Positions 21,735 to 30,565 of a stretch of 64,000 nucleotides of DNA are shown in pieces; within the stretch, counting starts at the first letter, position 1, and each line of letters begins with the position of its first letter. The notes under the pieces are model-generated. The model saw nothing but the letters and a program-made list of their open reading frames with translations, ran no database searches and had not been told where the DNA came from. The stretch is from assembly GCF_003977685.1 (NCBI RefSeq), contig NZ_RYZH01000025.1, forward strand, positions 1 to 64,000, given 5' to 3'. The position numbers were made by a program, and so were the translations under genes. The stretch comes from Tautonia sociabilis. Its GTDB lineage: Bacteria > Planctomycetota > Planctomycetia > Isosphaerales > Isosphaeraceae.

Positions 21735-22183
21735 AGACTCCTCCCGACCGGAGGCCAGCAGCCGGCGGATCGCGAAGGGCGGAATCGGGCGGTCCAAGAG
21801 TGATGGCAGGAGCACGCATCAACGCGGGCGAGGACAGAAAACGAAAATCGGAAGCCCAATCCCTGGAACGACTTCCGACCTAAGCTCTGGCTCCATTTAC
21901 TCAGCGGGGCGGGTGGACCGCGTTAATGAAGCGAACCGTCCGGCCGGCTCGTCCCGGCCTCCGCGATCAGCCGCTCCGGGGGCAGGCCGATACGAGTCGG
22001 GCTGACCGCCCTGGGAGAAGCGAGGATGCCTTGTCGCCAGGGGAGCGCCTCCGTAGCATGGGACCGGGGCCACCGGGCCCGACACGTCTCCGAGCGACGG
22101 CCGACCTCCCGATCGATCGTCTCGGGGCGCGAGCCTCCGCCTCGCCCCGAGCCGAGCCCGTCACGATCCGCCCCGGGACCATC
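21735..22183. other. Intergenic region after hemA
   Basis: No gene is supported in these 449 bases. The first 170 bases include a lower-GC stretch (about 21820-21910), the likely promoter area for the next gene. That gene's frame is open back to 21926, but the translation there is Arg/Pro-rich. Confidence 0.45.
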
Positions 22184-22651
22184 ATGGCCGATTCCTCCTC
22201 CGCCCGACTGCTCCTGATCGTCACCGGCAGCGCCCTTCGGGCCGAGGAGGTCGATCGGCCGCTGGCCTACTACCTCCGCAAGCAGGTGGAGGAGCACCTC
22301 CTCGGCCGGGAGGGGGACCGGCTCGGGTTCCGGGTGCGGGTAGTTTCGGACCTGCGCTGGTTACACGACGAGACGTTCCAGGAACTGCCAACGATCTCCG
22401 TCGGCGGACCCGGCGTGAACCTGCTGGCCCATCGGTGGCTGGAGGAACTCCCGCTCTCCCTGGCGGTCGAGGGCCAGTACTTCATCCAGATGGACCCGGA
22501 CCTCAACGAGCTGAAGGCCAGCATCTGGGGGATGGACAACCCGAACACCCAGATCGCCGTCTCGGCCTTCGTGAATCGGTTCCTCCCCCGCTTCATCGAC
22601 CGCTGCCTCGCCGAGGCCCCCGACGCGATCGACCTCGACGAGTTCGACTGA
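22184..22651 (+). CDS. Conserved hypothetical protein, 155 aa
   Basis: I do not recognise this protein. It starts with a beta-strand (ARLLLIVTGSALRAEEVDRP), has a hydrophobic core typical of a soluble alpha/beta domain, a central VGGPGVNLLAHRWLEELP, and an acidic C-terminus (AIDLDEFD). The strongly biased codon use with no low-complexity stretches supports a real gene. There is no leader or membrane helix. The ATG at 22184 was chosen as the first start after the featureless upstream frame. Confidence 0.7.
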   Translation: MADSSSARLLLIVTGSALRAEEVDRPLAYYLRKQVEEHLLGREGDRLGFRVRVVSDLRWLHDETFQELPTISVGGPGVNLLAHRWLEELPLSLAVEGQYFIQMDPDLNELKASIWGMDNPNTQIAVSAFVNRFLPRFIDRCLAEAPDAIDLDEFD

Positions 22652-22683
22652 CCGGCCCTCCCGGAGACCGCCCGAGGCCGTCT

Positions 22684-22713
22684 GATCCGATCCGATCCGA
22701 TCCGATCCGATCC
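22684..22713 (+). repeat. Six tandem copies of GATCC
   Basis: Six perfect head-to-tail copies of the pentamer gatcc lie in the non-coding gap between two plus-strand genes. Pentamer arrays are prone to slippage, so copy number may vary between strains. Confidence 0.9.
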
Positions 22714-22778
22714 GGCCCGGACCGCCACGATCGTCCTGTCCCTCGCCAGACGCCCCTGACCCTCCTTGCCTGCCTCCC

Positions 22779-23921
22779 ATGTCGAGACGACCTCCGAGCC
22801 GAGGCCGCCCCCGAGGCCAGCGACGCCCGACCGGCGGCCGAGGAGCCGTCCGGCTCCCGAACCGGCCCCGGGCGAGCTGGCCGGCGCTGGCCGTCGGCGC
22901 GGTCCTCGGCGCCCTCGGGCTCCTGGCGATGGCCCTCGGGCCCTCGATCCGGAGGGATCGGGACGGAGGCCAGGTCGCTCCTCCTCGCTCCGAAGGCTCC
23001 TCCCCCGAGGGGATCGAAACGCTCGACGAGCCGGGATCGTGGACGGATCCTGGCTACTGGATCCGACGAGTCGACCGGCTCCGCGTGGAGGAGCGGGACC
23101 TGGAGGTCATGAGCGCCTTCCGGGCGGCCTCCCGGGCCCTCCCCCCCGCAGACCTCGCCGAGGTGCTGCCGGCCATCACCCTCGCCTTCCTCGCCGACGT
23201 GCCCGAGGATCAGGCGAGCCGGGCGCTCTCCGCTCGGATCGAGGGGGATCCGGAGGACCTGGATGCCCGGGTGGCCCGGATCCGTCGCCTCCTGCGGGAC
23301 GATGCCCCGGCGCCGGCCGACCGTCCCCGGGTCGGGCATCGAGCGGCCCCGGGCCCGGACGCGATCTCGGAGTTGCGAAGGCTCCTGGAGCGATCCCCCG
23401 GGCATCGGGGGGCCCGGGAGGTGCTCGTGGAGGCCCTGCTCGACGCCGGCCGGGTCGACGAGGCCCGGGCCGTTCTCGACGGCTGGCCCGGCGGCCCCGA
23501 TCGCGAGCGGGATCCGACGTTCCTCCGGCTCCGAGCCCGCTTCGACCTGGATCACGACGGCCTCCCCGCCCGGGCCGCCCAGGAGCTCCGGCTCGTGCTG
23601 GCCGAGGCCCCGCACGACTGGAGACTCCGGGCCCGGCTCGCCCGGGCGCTGGCGATGGCCGGCGACCCGGACCGGGCGGCCGAGGAGGCGGCGTGGGTCG
23701 ATCGGCTCCGAGAACGCCTCGACCCCGAGCGGCTTGGGCCCCGGCTCGCCGACGACCTGGGGAGGACCGACGACCCGGCAGCCCTGGCCGACCTGGCGGA
23801 GATCTGCCGATCGGCCTTGCTCCCGGAGCTCGCCCTGAGCTGGAGGGCCGAGGCCCGCCGCCGGGCGGCCCGGGGATCGATCGTCCCGGACCGAGCCGGA
23901 TCGTCGCGACCCTCCCCTTGA
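22779..23921 (+). CDS. Membrane-anchored TPR-like protein
   Basis: The 380-residue product has a basic, Arg/Gly/Pro-rich N-terminus and one transmembrane helix (ALAVGAVLGALGLLAMAL, about 36-53). A large helical domain follows. Repeated Leu/Ala-rich helices such as GAREVLVEALLDAGRVDEARAVLD and RARLARALAMAGDPDRAAEEA fit degenerate tetratricopeptide repeats. It is probably an inner-membrane protein with the TPR domain outside, acting as a scaffold. No specific partner is evident from the neighbours. Confidence 0.72.
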   Translation: MSRRPPSRGRPRGQRRPTGGRGAVRLPNRPRASWPALAVGAVLGALGLLAMALGPSIRRDRDGGQVAPPRSEGSSPEGIETLDEPGSWTDPGYWIRRVDRLRVEERDLEVMSAFRAASRALPPADLAEVLPAITLAFLADVPEDQASRALSARIEGDPEDLDARVARIRRLLRDDAPAPADRPRVGHRAAPGPDAISELRRLLERSPGHRGAREVLVEALLDAGRVDEARAVLDGWPGGPDRERDPTFLRLRARFDLDHDGLPARAAQELRLVLAEAPHDWRLRARLARALAMAGDPDRAAEEAAWVDRLRERLDPERLGPRLADDLGRTDDPAALADLAEICRSALLPELALSWRAEARRRAARGSIVPDRAGSSRPSP

Positions 23922-23974
23922 ACCCGAAGGGCGGGAAGGGTCGGTGGCTGGCCGATCCGGCGCCGAGGGCTGGC

Positions 23975-25315
23975 TTACTCGCCCACCTCGGTCTCGAGGA
24001 AGCGGGCGAGGCGGTGGAAGTCGGAGTTCCGCTTGATGTAGCGGACGACCGTCACCAGGGTGTTCGGGTCGACCAGGTTCTCAAAGGGGACGTAGTTCAG
24101 GTCGAGCTGGCCGGCGGCGGAGATCATCACGCCATCGTGCCCCTCTTCGATCAGGGCCCGGTAGGCGCCGACGCCCAACTGGCTGCCGAGCATCACGTCG
24201 AAGGCGTGAGGAGCGGCACATCGGGACTCGTAGCCGAGCTGCAGGCCGGTAACCTTGCGCGACTTGCCCGTCTCCTGCTTGAAGCGTTCGGAAACCAGCC
24301 GGGCGAAGGTGCGGCCGAGGTCGACCTGGGCGATCGAGATGTGGCCGTGGTCGTCTCGGGGGACCCCCTTGAGATAGTCCGACGGCAGGAACTCGGCCAG
24401 CCCCTCGGCCAGGACGATGACGCCGAATTCCTTGCCGTCGCGCTCCCGGGCGCGCATGGCGGCCACGATGTAGCGGACGACCTCGTCGAGGTTCATCACC
24501 TTCCGAGTCTTCGGCTGGCCGGTGCTCGGATCGACGACCGGCTCTCCGGTCTTCGGGTCAAGGACCGGCTCCTGAGCGGCGAAGCGTCCCTCGATGTCCT
24601 CGACACTGAGCACCAGGCTCGCCTCTCCAGCCATGGCGGCTCCGTAAGCGAGCCAGCCGGCCGATCGTCCCATGGTTTCGGCCAGGTAGTAGGCCCGGGT
24701 CGCCTCGGCGTCGGCCAGGAGGTTGCGAATCTCGCCGGCCAGGGTCTCGACGGCGGTGAAGTAGCCGAAGGTGAAGTCGATGCCGAGGTAGTCGTTGTCG
24801 ATCGTCTTCGGGACGTGGACGACCCGGATGCGCCGGGAGCCCTCGGGCAGGTGGGCCTGGACCGACTTCAGCTTGTTGGCGGTCTTCAGCGTGTCGTCGC
24901 CGCCGATGGAGACCAGGGCGTCGACCTCCAGCGAGGCCAAGGCCGCCAGCGCCGTGCGCAGCGGGGCGTTCTTTTCCGGGTCGGCCAGCTCGGCGGGGCT
25001 GTTGACGTGCTTGCCCGGGTTGGTGCGGGCGGTGCCGATCATGATGCCCCGGCTGTTTCGGGTGCGCCGAAGCCTCCGGGAGTCGATGGTGATGTAGTGC
25101 TTTCCCTCGATCATCGGGTGGTCCGGCCCGAACTCGACGAGGTGGGAATAGCCGTTGAGGATGCCGACGACGGAGATCCCCTTGCGGAGGAAGGAGGCGG
25201 CGGCCGTGGAGATCACGGCGTTGGCCGCCGGGGCGGGACCGCCGGCGAAGAGGATGGCCACCCGGCGGATGGGCGAGAGAGAGGGAACGTCGCGGCCCGA
25301 GGTCTGCGCGGTCAT
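23975..25315 (-). CDS. pfp: 6-phosphofructokinase, PPi-dependent type
   Basis: The 446-residue enzyme phosphorylates fructose-6-phosphate in glycolysis. Residues that discriminate phosphate donors point to pyrophosphate: GGDD at 138-141 (ATP enzymes have GGDGS) and PKTIDND at 169-175 (Lys instead of Gly in ATP enzymes). Other signatures are ETMGRSAGWLAYGAAM and LQLGYESRCAAPHAFD. Donor choice is inferred from established PFK signatures; the reaction would be reversible and could serve gluconeogenesis too. The start at 25315 follows TGGAG. A much longer open frame to 25819 has no similarity to PFKs before MTAQTSG. It is convergent with the TPR gene. Confidence 0.93.
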   Translation of the reverse strand: MTAQTSGRDVPSLSPIRRVAILFAGGPAPAANAVISTAAASFLRKGISVVGILNGYSHLVEFGPDHPMIEGKHYITIDSRRLRRTRNSRGIMIGTARTNPGKHVNSPAELADPEKNAPLRTALAALASLEVDALVSIGGDDTLKTANKLKSVQAHLPEGSRRIRVVHVPKTIDNDYLGIDFTFGYFTAVETLAGEIRNLLADAEATRAYYLAETMGRSAGWLAYGAAMAGEASLVLSVEDIEGRFAAQEPVLDPKTGEPVVDPSTGQPKTRKVMNLDEVVRYIVAAMRARERDGKEFGVIVLAEGLAEFLPSDYLKGVPRDDHGHISIAQVDLGRTFARLVSERFKQETGKSRKVTGLQLGYESRCAAPHAFDVMLGSQLGVGAYRALIEEGHDGVMISAAGQLDLNYVPFENLVDPNTLVTVVRYIKRNSDFHRLARFLETEVGE

Positions 25316-25881
25316 GGGAACTCCAGGTAGGAATGTGGTCCGGCCATCGTCCGCCCAGAATCTTAGCGAAATCGCCCCCCGCTCGGATACGGCAACGGCC
25401 GACCGAGGGATCGCTCCTCCCGGTCCCCTTCGGTCGGGGAAGTCGGCTGAGCGGATCGATCGCCGCGTCGACCGGCCCCGCTCCCCTTCGCTAGGGGCCT
25501 CCATCCGGCCGGGTTCATTCATTGGATCGACCTTTTTGAGCGGAAGACGCTTGACACACCATTCCCAATCAGGGATTTTCTCCCAAAGACTCGATGGCTC
25601 CGTCCCCGATCTGACTTTCCTCTCCATGAATCGGGAGTCTCGAGTCTCGGCGGGTTCGATGAGCACGCGCGGGCGGACGACCCTCGACAGGCCTGGCGAT
25701 TGTTCGACCGCGATCCGACCTTCAGTCTGGATCGAGTTCAGCCGGTACGTCTTCCCGAATTCTTCGGACCCGATCCCGCTGCGCCTTGCATCCCGAACTC
25801 GGGAAGCCCGTTCCGCCATTCACCTCGGTATCGATTCCCAGTTCTAGGACTTCAGCCGCGTTCCTCGACGAAGGAAGCACC
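25316..25881. other. Divergent intergenic region between PFK and small lipoprotein
   Basis: These 566 bases have noticeably lower GC around 25500-25600 and 25720-25860. That fits promoters for the two divergent genes. No gene is supported. A TTGACA candidate is listed separately. Confidence 0.5.
25551..25579 (+). promoter_or_regulatory. Sigma-70-like promoter candidate with perfect -35
   Basis: TTGACA at 25551-25556 is followed after 17 bases by GATTTT. The -35 is perfect and the -10 poor. It would leave about 300 bases of leader before the lipoprotein gene at 25882. Confidence 0.3.
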
Positions 25882-26061
25882 ATGGAAACCTGGCGTCACC
25901 CGCGGTCGACCCTCGGCATCGCCCTGCTGTCGCTGTCCCTCTGGACCGTGGCCGGCTGCGGCGGTCGGGAGTCGGGGCCCGCGCCGGAGCCCTATACCCC
26001 GGAGAACACCGAATCCGGCGGCGGTGCGGCCGCGCCGGAGCCCCCTCCGGGAGAGATGTGA
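25882..26061 (+). CDS. Very small lipoprotein (59 aa) next to DUF1559 gene
   Basis: The short product consists of a lipoprotein leader (STLGIALLSLSLWTVAGC, lipobox Cys28) and a 31-residue tail rich in Gly, Pro, Glu and Ala. A good AAGGAAG ribosome site precedes the ATG. It lies about 180 bases upstream of the DUF1559 gene on the same strand, echoing the lipoprotein/DUF1559 pair at 15.5-16.8 kb. The function is unknown. Confidence 0.75.
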   Translation: METWRHPRSTLGIALLSLSLWTVAGCGGRESGPAPEPYTPENTESGGGAAAPEPPPGEM

Positions 26062-26243
26062 ACCGCCCACTCCGGGGCTCCTCGGCCCTCGGCCGAGCTC
26101 CGGACGATCGATCGAGCCGGCCGGCATCTCGCCGACCGGCGGCCTGCCGCGCCGCATTCCCGCTCCCGTCCGTAGGGCCTCGGCCGTCAGTCGGAGCGGT
26201 GGCATCAATTCTTTCCGATCATCGGCACCCGAGGAGCATCCCC

Positions 26244-27299
26244 ATGCCTCAGAAGAAACGCAGCGGGTTCACCCTGATCGAGCTGCTGGTGGTCATCGCG
26301 ATCATCGGCGTGCTGATCGCCCTGCTGTTGCCGGCCGTGCAGTCGGCCCGAGAGGCCGCCCGACGCGCCCAGTGCACCAACAACCTGAAGCAACTGGGCC
26401 TGGCCATCCACAATTATGAGAGTACCTACGGCAGCTTCATCCCCAGCGTGATGTACCCCTCCGCCAAGGACAGTTGGGGATGGGGACCGTCGATGCAGCT
26501 GAGCGTCCTGCAATATTTCGAGCAGGGCAACATGTGGAACGCCTACAACGTCGGCGCCGTCCATCCCAATGCCGCCGGCAGCGATCTCTACGCCACCAAC
26601 GCCACGGTCTTCAACACCCAGGTCTCTTCCTTCCTCTGCCCCTCCGACGCTCCGATCCGCCAGACCTCCCTCTGCAGCTACTTCGGCAATGTCGGCGGCC
26701 CCTTCGCCTTGGGTGGCTATACCGGCACGCTGATCCCCAGCCAAGGGACCTGGCCGGTCCCCTCGTCGATGCGCACCACCCCCGGCGCTGTGAAGATCTC
26801 CGACATCCGGGACGGCACCAGCAACACCGCCCTCTGGAGCGAGCGGCTCACCGGCCACCCCAACGCCGGTTCCATCGTGCCAGGCTCGGGAGAGGACGCC
26901 AAGCGTGTCTTCTTCCGCACCGAAGTCAACAACGTCAACCAAGGCCTCGACGTGGCCCAGTCGCTGGTGCAGGCCTGCCGAAGCCTCCCGCCGACCCAGA
27001 CGGCCGTCAGCGGCATCCGAGGCGCCTTCTGGTTCCGCGCCTACCCGGCGTACATCAACTACGCCGTTTACAACCATTACATGCCGCCCAACGGCCTGAG
27101 CTGCGGCAACCGCTACATGAACAGCTGGGGCCACGACGTGCTGGGCGCCGCGGCACCGAGCAGCAACCACCCGGGCGGCGTGAACGTGTGCATGGCCGAT
27201 GGCTCGGTCAAGTTCATCAAGGACACGGTGAACCTGCAGACCTGGTGGGCCCTCGGTACCCGTCGCGGCGGAGAGGTCATCAGCGCCGACCAGTACTGA
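26244..27299 (+). CDS. DUF1559 domain-containing prepilin-like protein
   Basis: The 351-residue product has leader MPQKKRSG, then the pilin-type helix [20 protein letters not shown] and the DUF1559 core [20 protein letters not shown]. It ends with VCMADGSVKFIKDTV and [10 protein letters not shown]. The first 50 residues are nearly identical to the protein at 15878-16843, while the bodies differ strongly in sequence and length. GAGGAG lies 7 bases before the ATG, and a rho-independent terminator follows about 60 bases after the stop. Confidence 0.95.
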   Translation: MPQKKRSGFTLIELLVVIAIIGVLIALLLPAVQSAREAARRAQCTNNLKQLGLAIHNYESTYGSFIPSVMYPSAKDSWGWGPSMQLSVLQYFEQGNMWNAYNVGAVHPNAAGSDLYATNATVFNTQVSSFLCPSDAPIRQTSLCSYFGNVGGPFALGGYTGTLIPSQGTWPVPSSMRTTPGAVKISDIRDGTSNTALWSERLTGHPNAGSIVPGSGEDAKRVFFRTEVNNVNQGLDVAQSLVQACRSLPPTQTAVSGIRGAFWFRAYPAYINYAVYNHYMPPNGLSCGNRYMNSWGHDVLGAAAPSSNHPGGVNVCMADGSVKFIKDTVNLQTWWALGTRRGGEVISADQY

Positions 27300-27931
27300 T
27301 CCGGCTCGGTCGGGACCATGCGATCCCTTCCGACCGCCCAATCGAGCTGGACTCGACTCCCCGCTCCGGTCCCGAGGCCGGCGCGGGGAGTTTTTGATTC
27401 GGGATCGAGCGACCAGACAAGTCATGCCGGCCCGGGACGGGGTCCAAGTCGGCTCCCCCGGCGGCCCAACTCCGGGAGGCTCCCCTCGACGAGCCCCCCG
27501 CGGGCGAACGCCGATCCAATGGCGCCAAACCGATCAACCAGCCCACCGCAGACTCCCCCTCGAGCCCCGATCCGGAGCGCTCCGCGATCCCTCCAGGGCC
27601 TACGGGCCTCAGTTGCGCAGGACGACGAAATCCGGACAAGATTCTATCCCGTTTCACTTCCAGAACTTACACCACAAGAACGCCTAAAATTGCGACAAAT
27701 TGCCCTCCTTTTGTGACCGGCATTGCCAAAAAAATCGATCATCTCGACGTCAGGCACGCAGACAGCGATCGAAGGTGATCGCCCCGAGGCGAACGGTCGA
27801 AGACAGACCTCGCGATGGAGCCCCCGCTTATGTCCCCGATCTCGAACGATTCGATCCGCAGCCGCATCCCCTTCCTGGCGACCATCTCGGACGAAACGCA
27901 GCCTCTTGGATTGACGTCGACGAGGATCTTC
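27300..27931. other. Intergenic region between DUF1559 and DUF433-tailed genes
   Basis: These 632 bases contain the terminator of the DUF1559 gene. Further on there is an AT-rich stretch (about 27640-27740, with poly-T/poly-A runs such as ccttttgtgacc and gccaaaaaaatcg) that probably includes the promoter of the next gene. No coding region is supported, although the next gene's frame is open from 27815. Confidence 0.5.
27356..27396 (+). terminator. Rho-independent terminator after DUF1559 gene
   Basis: Perfect 9-bp stem actccccgc (27356-27364) / gcggggagt (27383-27391) is followed at once by a T-run (ttttt). This is the only textbook intrinsic terminator I see in the window. Confidence 0.85.
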
Positions 27932-28630
27932 ATGGACACGACTCTGGCGAACTTCAACACGAACACGAACGCGATCGCGAACCCGGCCCCGACCGAGACG
28001 GAACGGGTCGGCGCCCCGCTGGGGGTGCTCGGCGGCTCGGCCGGGGAGTTTCTGGGCACGCTGGACGGGCTGAGGGCCGAGCTGGCTCCGGTCGGGCTGG
28101 TGGAGGGCCTGCTGGCCGACCGGGTGGTGCTGGCCGCCTGCCGCCTGCGGGCGATCCTGGGGGAGGAGGGGCTCGACCCCGAGGCGATGGGCGATCGGAT
28201 CGCGCAGGCCGAGCAGTCGATGGACCGCGCGATCGCGGCCCTGAACGCCTCGAAGGCTTCGAGGAGGACGGGATGGGGCCGGGCAGCGAGCGTCGATTCC
28301 CGGCTGGGAGACGTCGACGAGTTGCCCCCGCTGCCCGGCGGCCCCGAAGCGATGCCGGCGGCCGAGCCGGCCCCAGAGCCTGACTCCGGCCGGGCCGAGG
28401 CCAATCCCGACGACGGCTACTGGCGTGACCGGCTCGCCTTCGACGATCAGGTTTCCGACGAGTCCCCGGTGGTCCGAGGGACCTGGGTGACGGCCGGCCA
28501 GATCGTCTCGCTGCTGGTTGACGGCTGGAGCTGGGACGATGTTCTCCGCCACTATCCCGAGCTGACCGAGCGAGACATCCGGGCCTGCCTCGCTTACACG
28601 GCGGAGACGGACGGGCCGATCGCGCTCTGA
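27932..28630 (+). CDS. Protein with C-terminal DUF433 (antitoxin-like winged-helix) domain
   Basis: The 232-residue product has a polar, Asn/Thr-rich N-terminus and a helical Ala/Leu-rich middle (about 25-110). A Pro/Glu/Ala linker and a C-terminal DUF433 domain follow (about 180-228: VVRGTWVTAGQIVSLLVDG then DDVLRHYPELTERDIRACLAY). DUF433 proteins are usually short stand-alone VapB45-type DNA-binding antitoxins. Here the domain is a tail on a longer protein, and no toxin gene is adjacent, so a plain regulatory role is as likely. GAGGA precedes the ATG at 27932; in-frame starts at 27815 and 27830 are possible. Confidence 0.75.
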   Translation: MDTTLANFNTNTNAIANPAPTETERVGAPLGVLGGSAGEFLGTLDGLRAELAPVGLVEGLLADRVVLAACRLRAILGEEGLDPEAMGDRIAQAEQSMDRAIAALNASKASRRTGWGRAASVDSRLGDVDELPPLPGGPEAMPAAEPAPEPDSGRAEANPDDGYWRDRLAFDDQVSDESPVVRGTWVTAGQIVSLLVDGWSWDDVLRHYPELTERDIRACLAYTAETDGPIAL

Positions 28631-28658
28631 GCCGCTTCCCTTCATCACCGACCGCCCC

Positions 28659-28695
28659 CGATCGGGCCGGCTCGATTCGCGGGCCGGCCCGATCG
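28659..28695. terminator. Perfect 13-bp hairpin between convergent genes
   Basis: cgatcgggccggc pairs with gccggcccgatcg around an 11-base loop. It lies between the ends of the DUF433-tailed gene (plus) and the mrp gene (minus), so it may end both transcripts. There is no T-run on either side. Confidence 0.55.
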
Positions 28696-28723
28696 CGTTC
28701 CGGGGCCGATCGATCTCCCCGGA

Positions 28724-29818
28724 CTAGCCGAGGATCTCCAGTTTCGGCATCCGGGGCGTCTTGAGGTTGCGGATGCTGATCTGCTGGGCCAGGGCCTCGA
28801 CGACGCTGAGCAGGTCGGGGCGGGAGGGGGAGCCCTCGTCAAGCACCTCGTGGAGCTTGCCCACGTCGCCGAGCTCCCGGATGTTGAGCACGAGCGGGAC
28901 CTCACCGAGGAAGGGGACCTCCAGTTCCTCGGCCCGTCGCCGGACTCCGCCGTGGCCGAAGGGATACATTCGCTCACCGCCGGGGATGTCGAGGAAGCTC
29001 ATGTTCTCGACCATGCCCAGCAGCGGCACCTTGAGTTGCCGGAACATGGAGACCGCCCGGGTGGCGTCGAGCAGGGCGACCTCCTGAGGGGTGCAGACGA
29101 CCACGGCTCCGGTCAGCGGGAGGCTCTGCGAGAGGGTCAGCGGCACGTCTCCGGTGCCGGGGGGCAGGTCGATGACGAGGTAGTCCAGCTCTCCCCAATC
29201 GACCTGGTGCAGGAACTGGTTGACGATGCCGTGGAGCATTGGCCCTCGCATGATGACGGCCTGCTCGGGCTTCACGAGGAAGCCGATCGACATGAGCTTC
29301 AGGCCGTTGGCCTCGATCGGCTGGATCCGCTCCCCCTTGGCCATCGGCCGGCCCGAGGCGCCGACCAAGTGCGGCACCGAAGGGCCGTAGACGTCGGCGT
29401 CCATCAGGCCGACCCGGGAGCCGTACTGCCGAAGACCGAAGGCGAGGGCCGCGGCCAGGGTCGACTTGCCGACCCCCCCCTTGCCGGAGCCGACGGCGAT
29501 CACGTTGCGGACGCCGGGGATGTCCCCCTTCTCGAGGACCCCCTTGCCTCGGACGTCGGAGGCCATGGTGATCCGAAGCTCGCGATCGGTGCCGAGGTGT
29601 CGGGTGAGGGCCTCTCGGACGTCGGCCTCGATTTTCCCCTTGAGCGGGCAGGCGGGGGTGGTCAGGTTGACGGTCAGCTCCAGGGTGCGGTCGCCGATCC
29701 GGATGTCCTTGATCATGCCCAGGTCGACGAGATCGCGCCGGAGATCCGGGTCCTGGACCCCCTTCAACGCGGAGAGCACCTCCTGCTCAGTCAGGCCGGA
29801 GGGATGGGCAGCGGGCAT
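28724..29818 (-). CDS. mrp: Mrp/ApbC-type P-loop ATPase, Fe-S cluster carrier family
   Basis: The 364-residue protein has an N-terminal MIP18/DUF59 domain (1-90, [12 protein letters not shown] and TTPACPL). The deviant Walker A nucleotide-binding domain ([11 protein letters not shown], 110-120) follows, with [13 protein letters not shown] and [12 protein letters not shown]. The family carries Fe-S clusters and uses ATP in cluster transfer. The CPxC pair that normally follows VENMS is absent: residues 270-291 read [17 protein letters not shown]. Dimeric cluster binding by that motif would not be possible, so the role may differ. GAGAGG lies 8 bases before the ATG. Confidence 0.93.
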   Translation of the reverse strand: MPAAHPSGLTEQEVLSALKGVQDPDLRRDLVDLGMIKDIRIGDRTLELTVNLTTPACPLKGKIEADVREALTRHLGTDRELRITMASDVRGKGVLEKGDIPGVRNVIAVGSGKGGVGKSTLAAALAFGLRQYGSRVGLMDADVYGPSVPHLVGASGRPMAKGERIQPIEANGLKLMSIGFLVKPEQAVIMRGPMLHGIVNQFLHQVDWGELDYLVIDLPPGTGDVPLTLSQSLPLTGAVVVCTPQEVALLDATRAVSMFRQLKVPLLGMVENMSFLDIPGGERMYPFGHGGVRRRAEELEVPFLGEVPLVLNIRELGDVGKLHEVLDEGSPSRPDLLSVVEALAQQISIRNLKTPRMPKLEILG

Positions 29819-29904
29819 CGGGGATTCCTCTCGGGCATCGGGCCGCGGCGAGTTCGATCGGGGGGGGAGAAGGACGAGGGTCGGTTGGGGGTGGACCAGT
29901 TGGA

Positions 29905-30357
29905 TCAGGTCGCCAGCAGGGTCATCGGGTCGGCCGGGTCGGGTTCGGCCTCGGGCAAGGCGGCTCGGCCGACCCGGGAGAGGCGCTGGCGGGCCAGGGC
30001 CAGCCAGCGGTCGACCAGGGCGGCCACCCTCGGCGGCGGTGCGAAGCCGGGCCAGAAGGCCGAGGCCCCGAACTCCCGAGCGGGCTGGCGGAGCTCAGGC
30101 CGATCTCCCGGATCGAGGGCCAGCACCAGGGACGACGGCGAGGAGACGGACAGGCGGACGAGCCGCTCGAGCACCTCGGCAGGCCGGTCCCCCAGGTCGA
30201 GGATGACGATCGGCACGGGGGAGGAAGAGGCCGCCAGCAGCAGGTCGGCCGTGCCCCGGGTCTCCCGCCACCGGGCGGGCCGATCGTGGAGCCGGGCCCG
30301 GAGCTGGCCGGCCCAGTACCCCCGGCGTTCGTGGATGACGACGAGCGGGCGGTCCAT
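29905..30357 (-). CDS. Hypothetical protein, possible receiver-like domain
   Basis: The 150-residue product opens with a beta-strand and basic loop ([21 protein letters not shown]). A strand/Asp arrangement ([13 protein letters not shown]), a second strand ([11 protein letters not shown]) and a C-terminal amphipathic helix follow. The alternating alpha/beta order is reminiscent of a degenerate response-regulator receiver, but the phospho-acceptor pocket is not convincing. It lies upstream of mrp on the same strand with an 86-base gap. An earlier in-frame start exists at 30405. Confidence 0.6.
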   Translation of the reverse strand: MDRPLVVIHERRGYWAGQLRARLHDRPARWRETRGTADLLLAASSSPVPIVILDLGDRPAEVLERLVRLSVSSPSSLVLALDPGDRPELRQPAREFGASAFWPGFAPPPRVAALVDRWLALARQRLSRVGRAALPEAEPDPADPMTLLAT

Positions 30358-30565
30358 GAGGCGGGCGTTCCCCAGTCTCGAGCCGATCCCCGATCCGACC
30401 TGCATTCTAAGCGATCAGACCGCCGGCGGCGAGGGTCGTGCCTGCCGGCCCCGGGCCGTCGTCCTTGAATCGGAGCGACGGGGGAGCCTATCATGGTTTG
30501 GTCCGCCGCGACGCGGGTTGTCCTCCCCCTGCCTCCCGGATCGAGCCCTCCGGGCCACCAACGCG

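Noticed and set aside
19776..21815. Minus-strand open frame across hemA and the HemX-like gene
   Set aside because: The plus-strand genes have clear family signatures; the minus frame has none.
22766..25330. Plus-strand open frame of 854 codons across the TPR gene and PFK
   Set aside because: It is a frame shadow of the TPR gene followed by antisense of PFK; composition is Pro/Gly/Arg-rich.
28850..30565. Plus-strand extension upstream of the DnaJ-like gene
   Set aside because: It is antisense to mrp and its neighbour. The J domain begins exactly at the ATG 30566.
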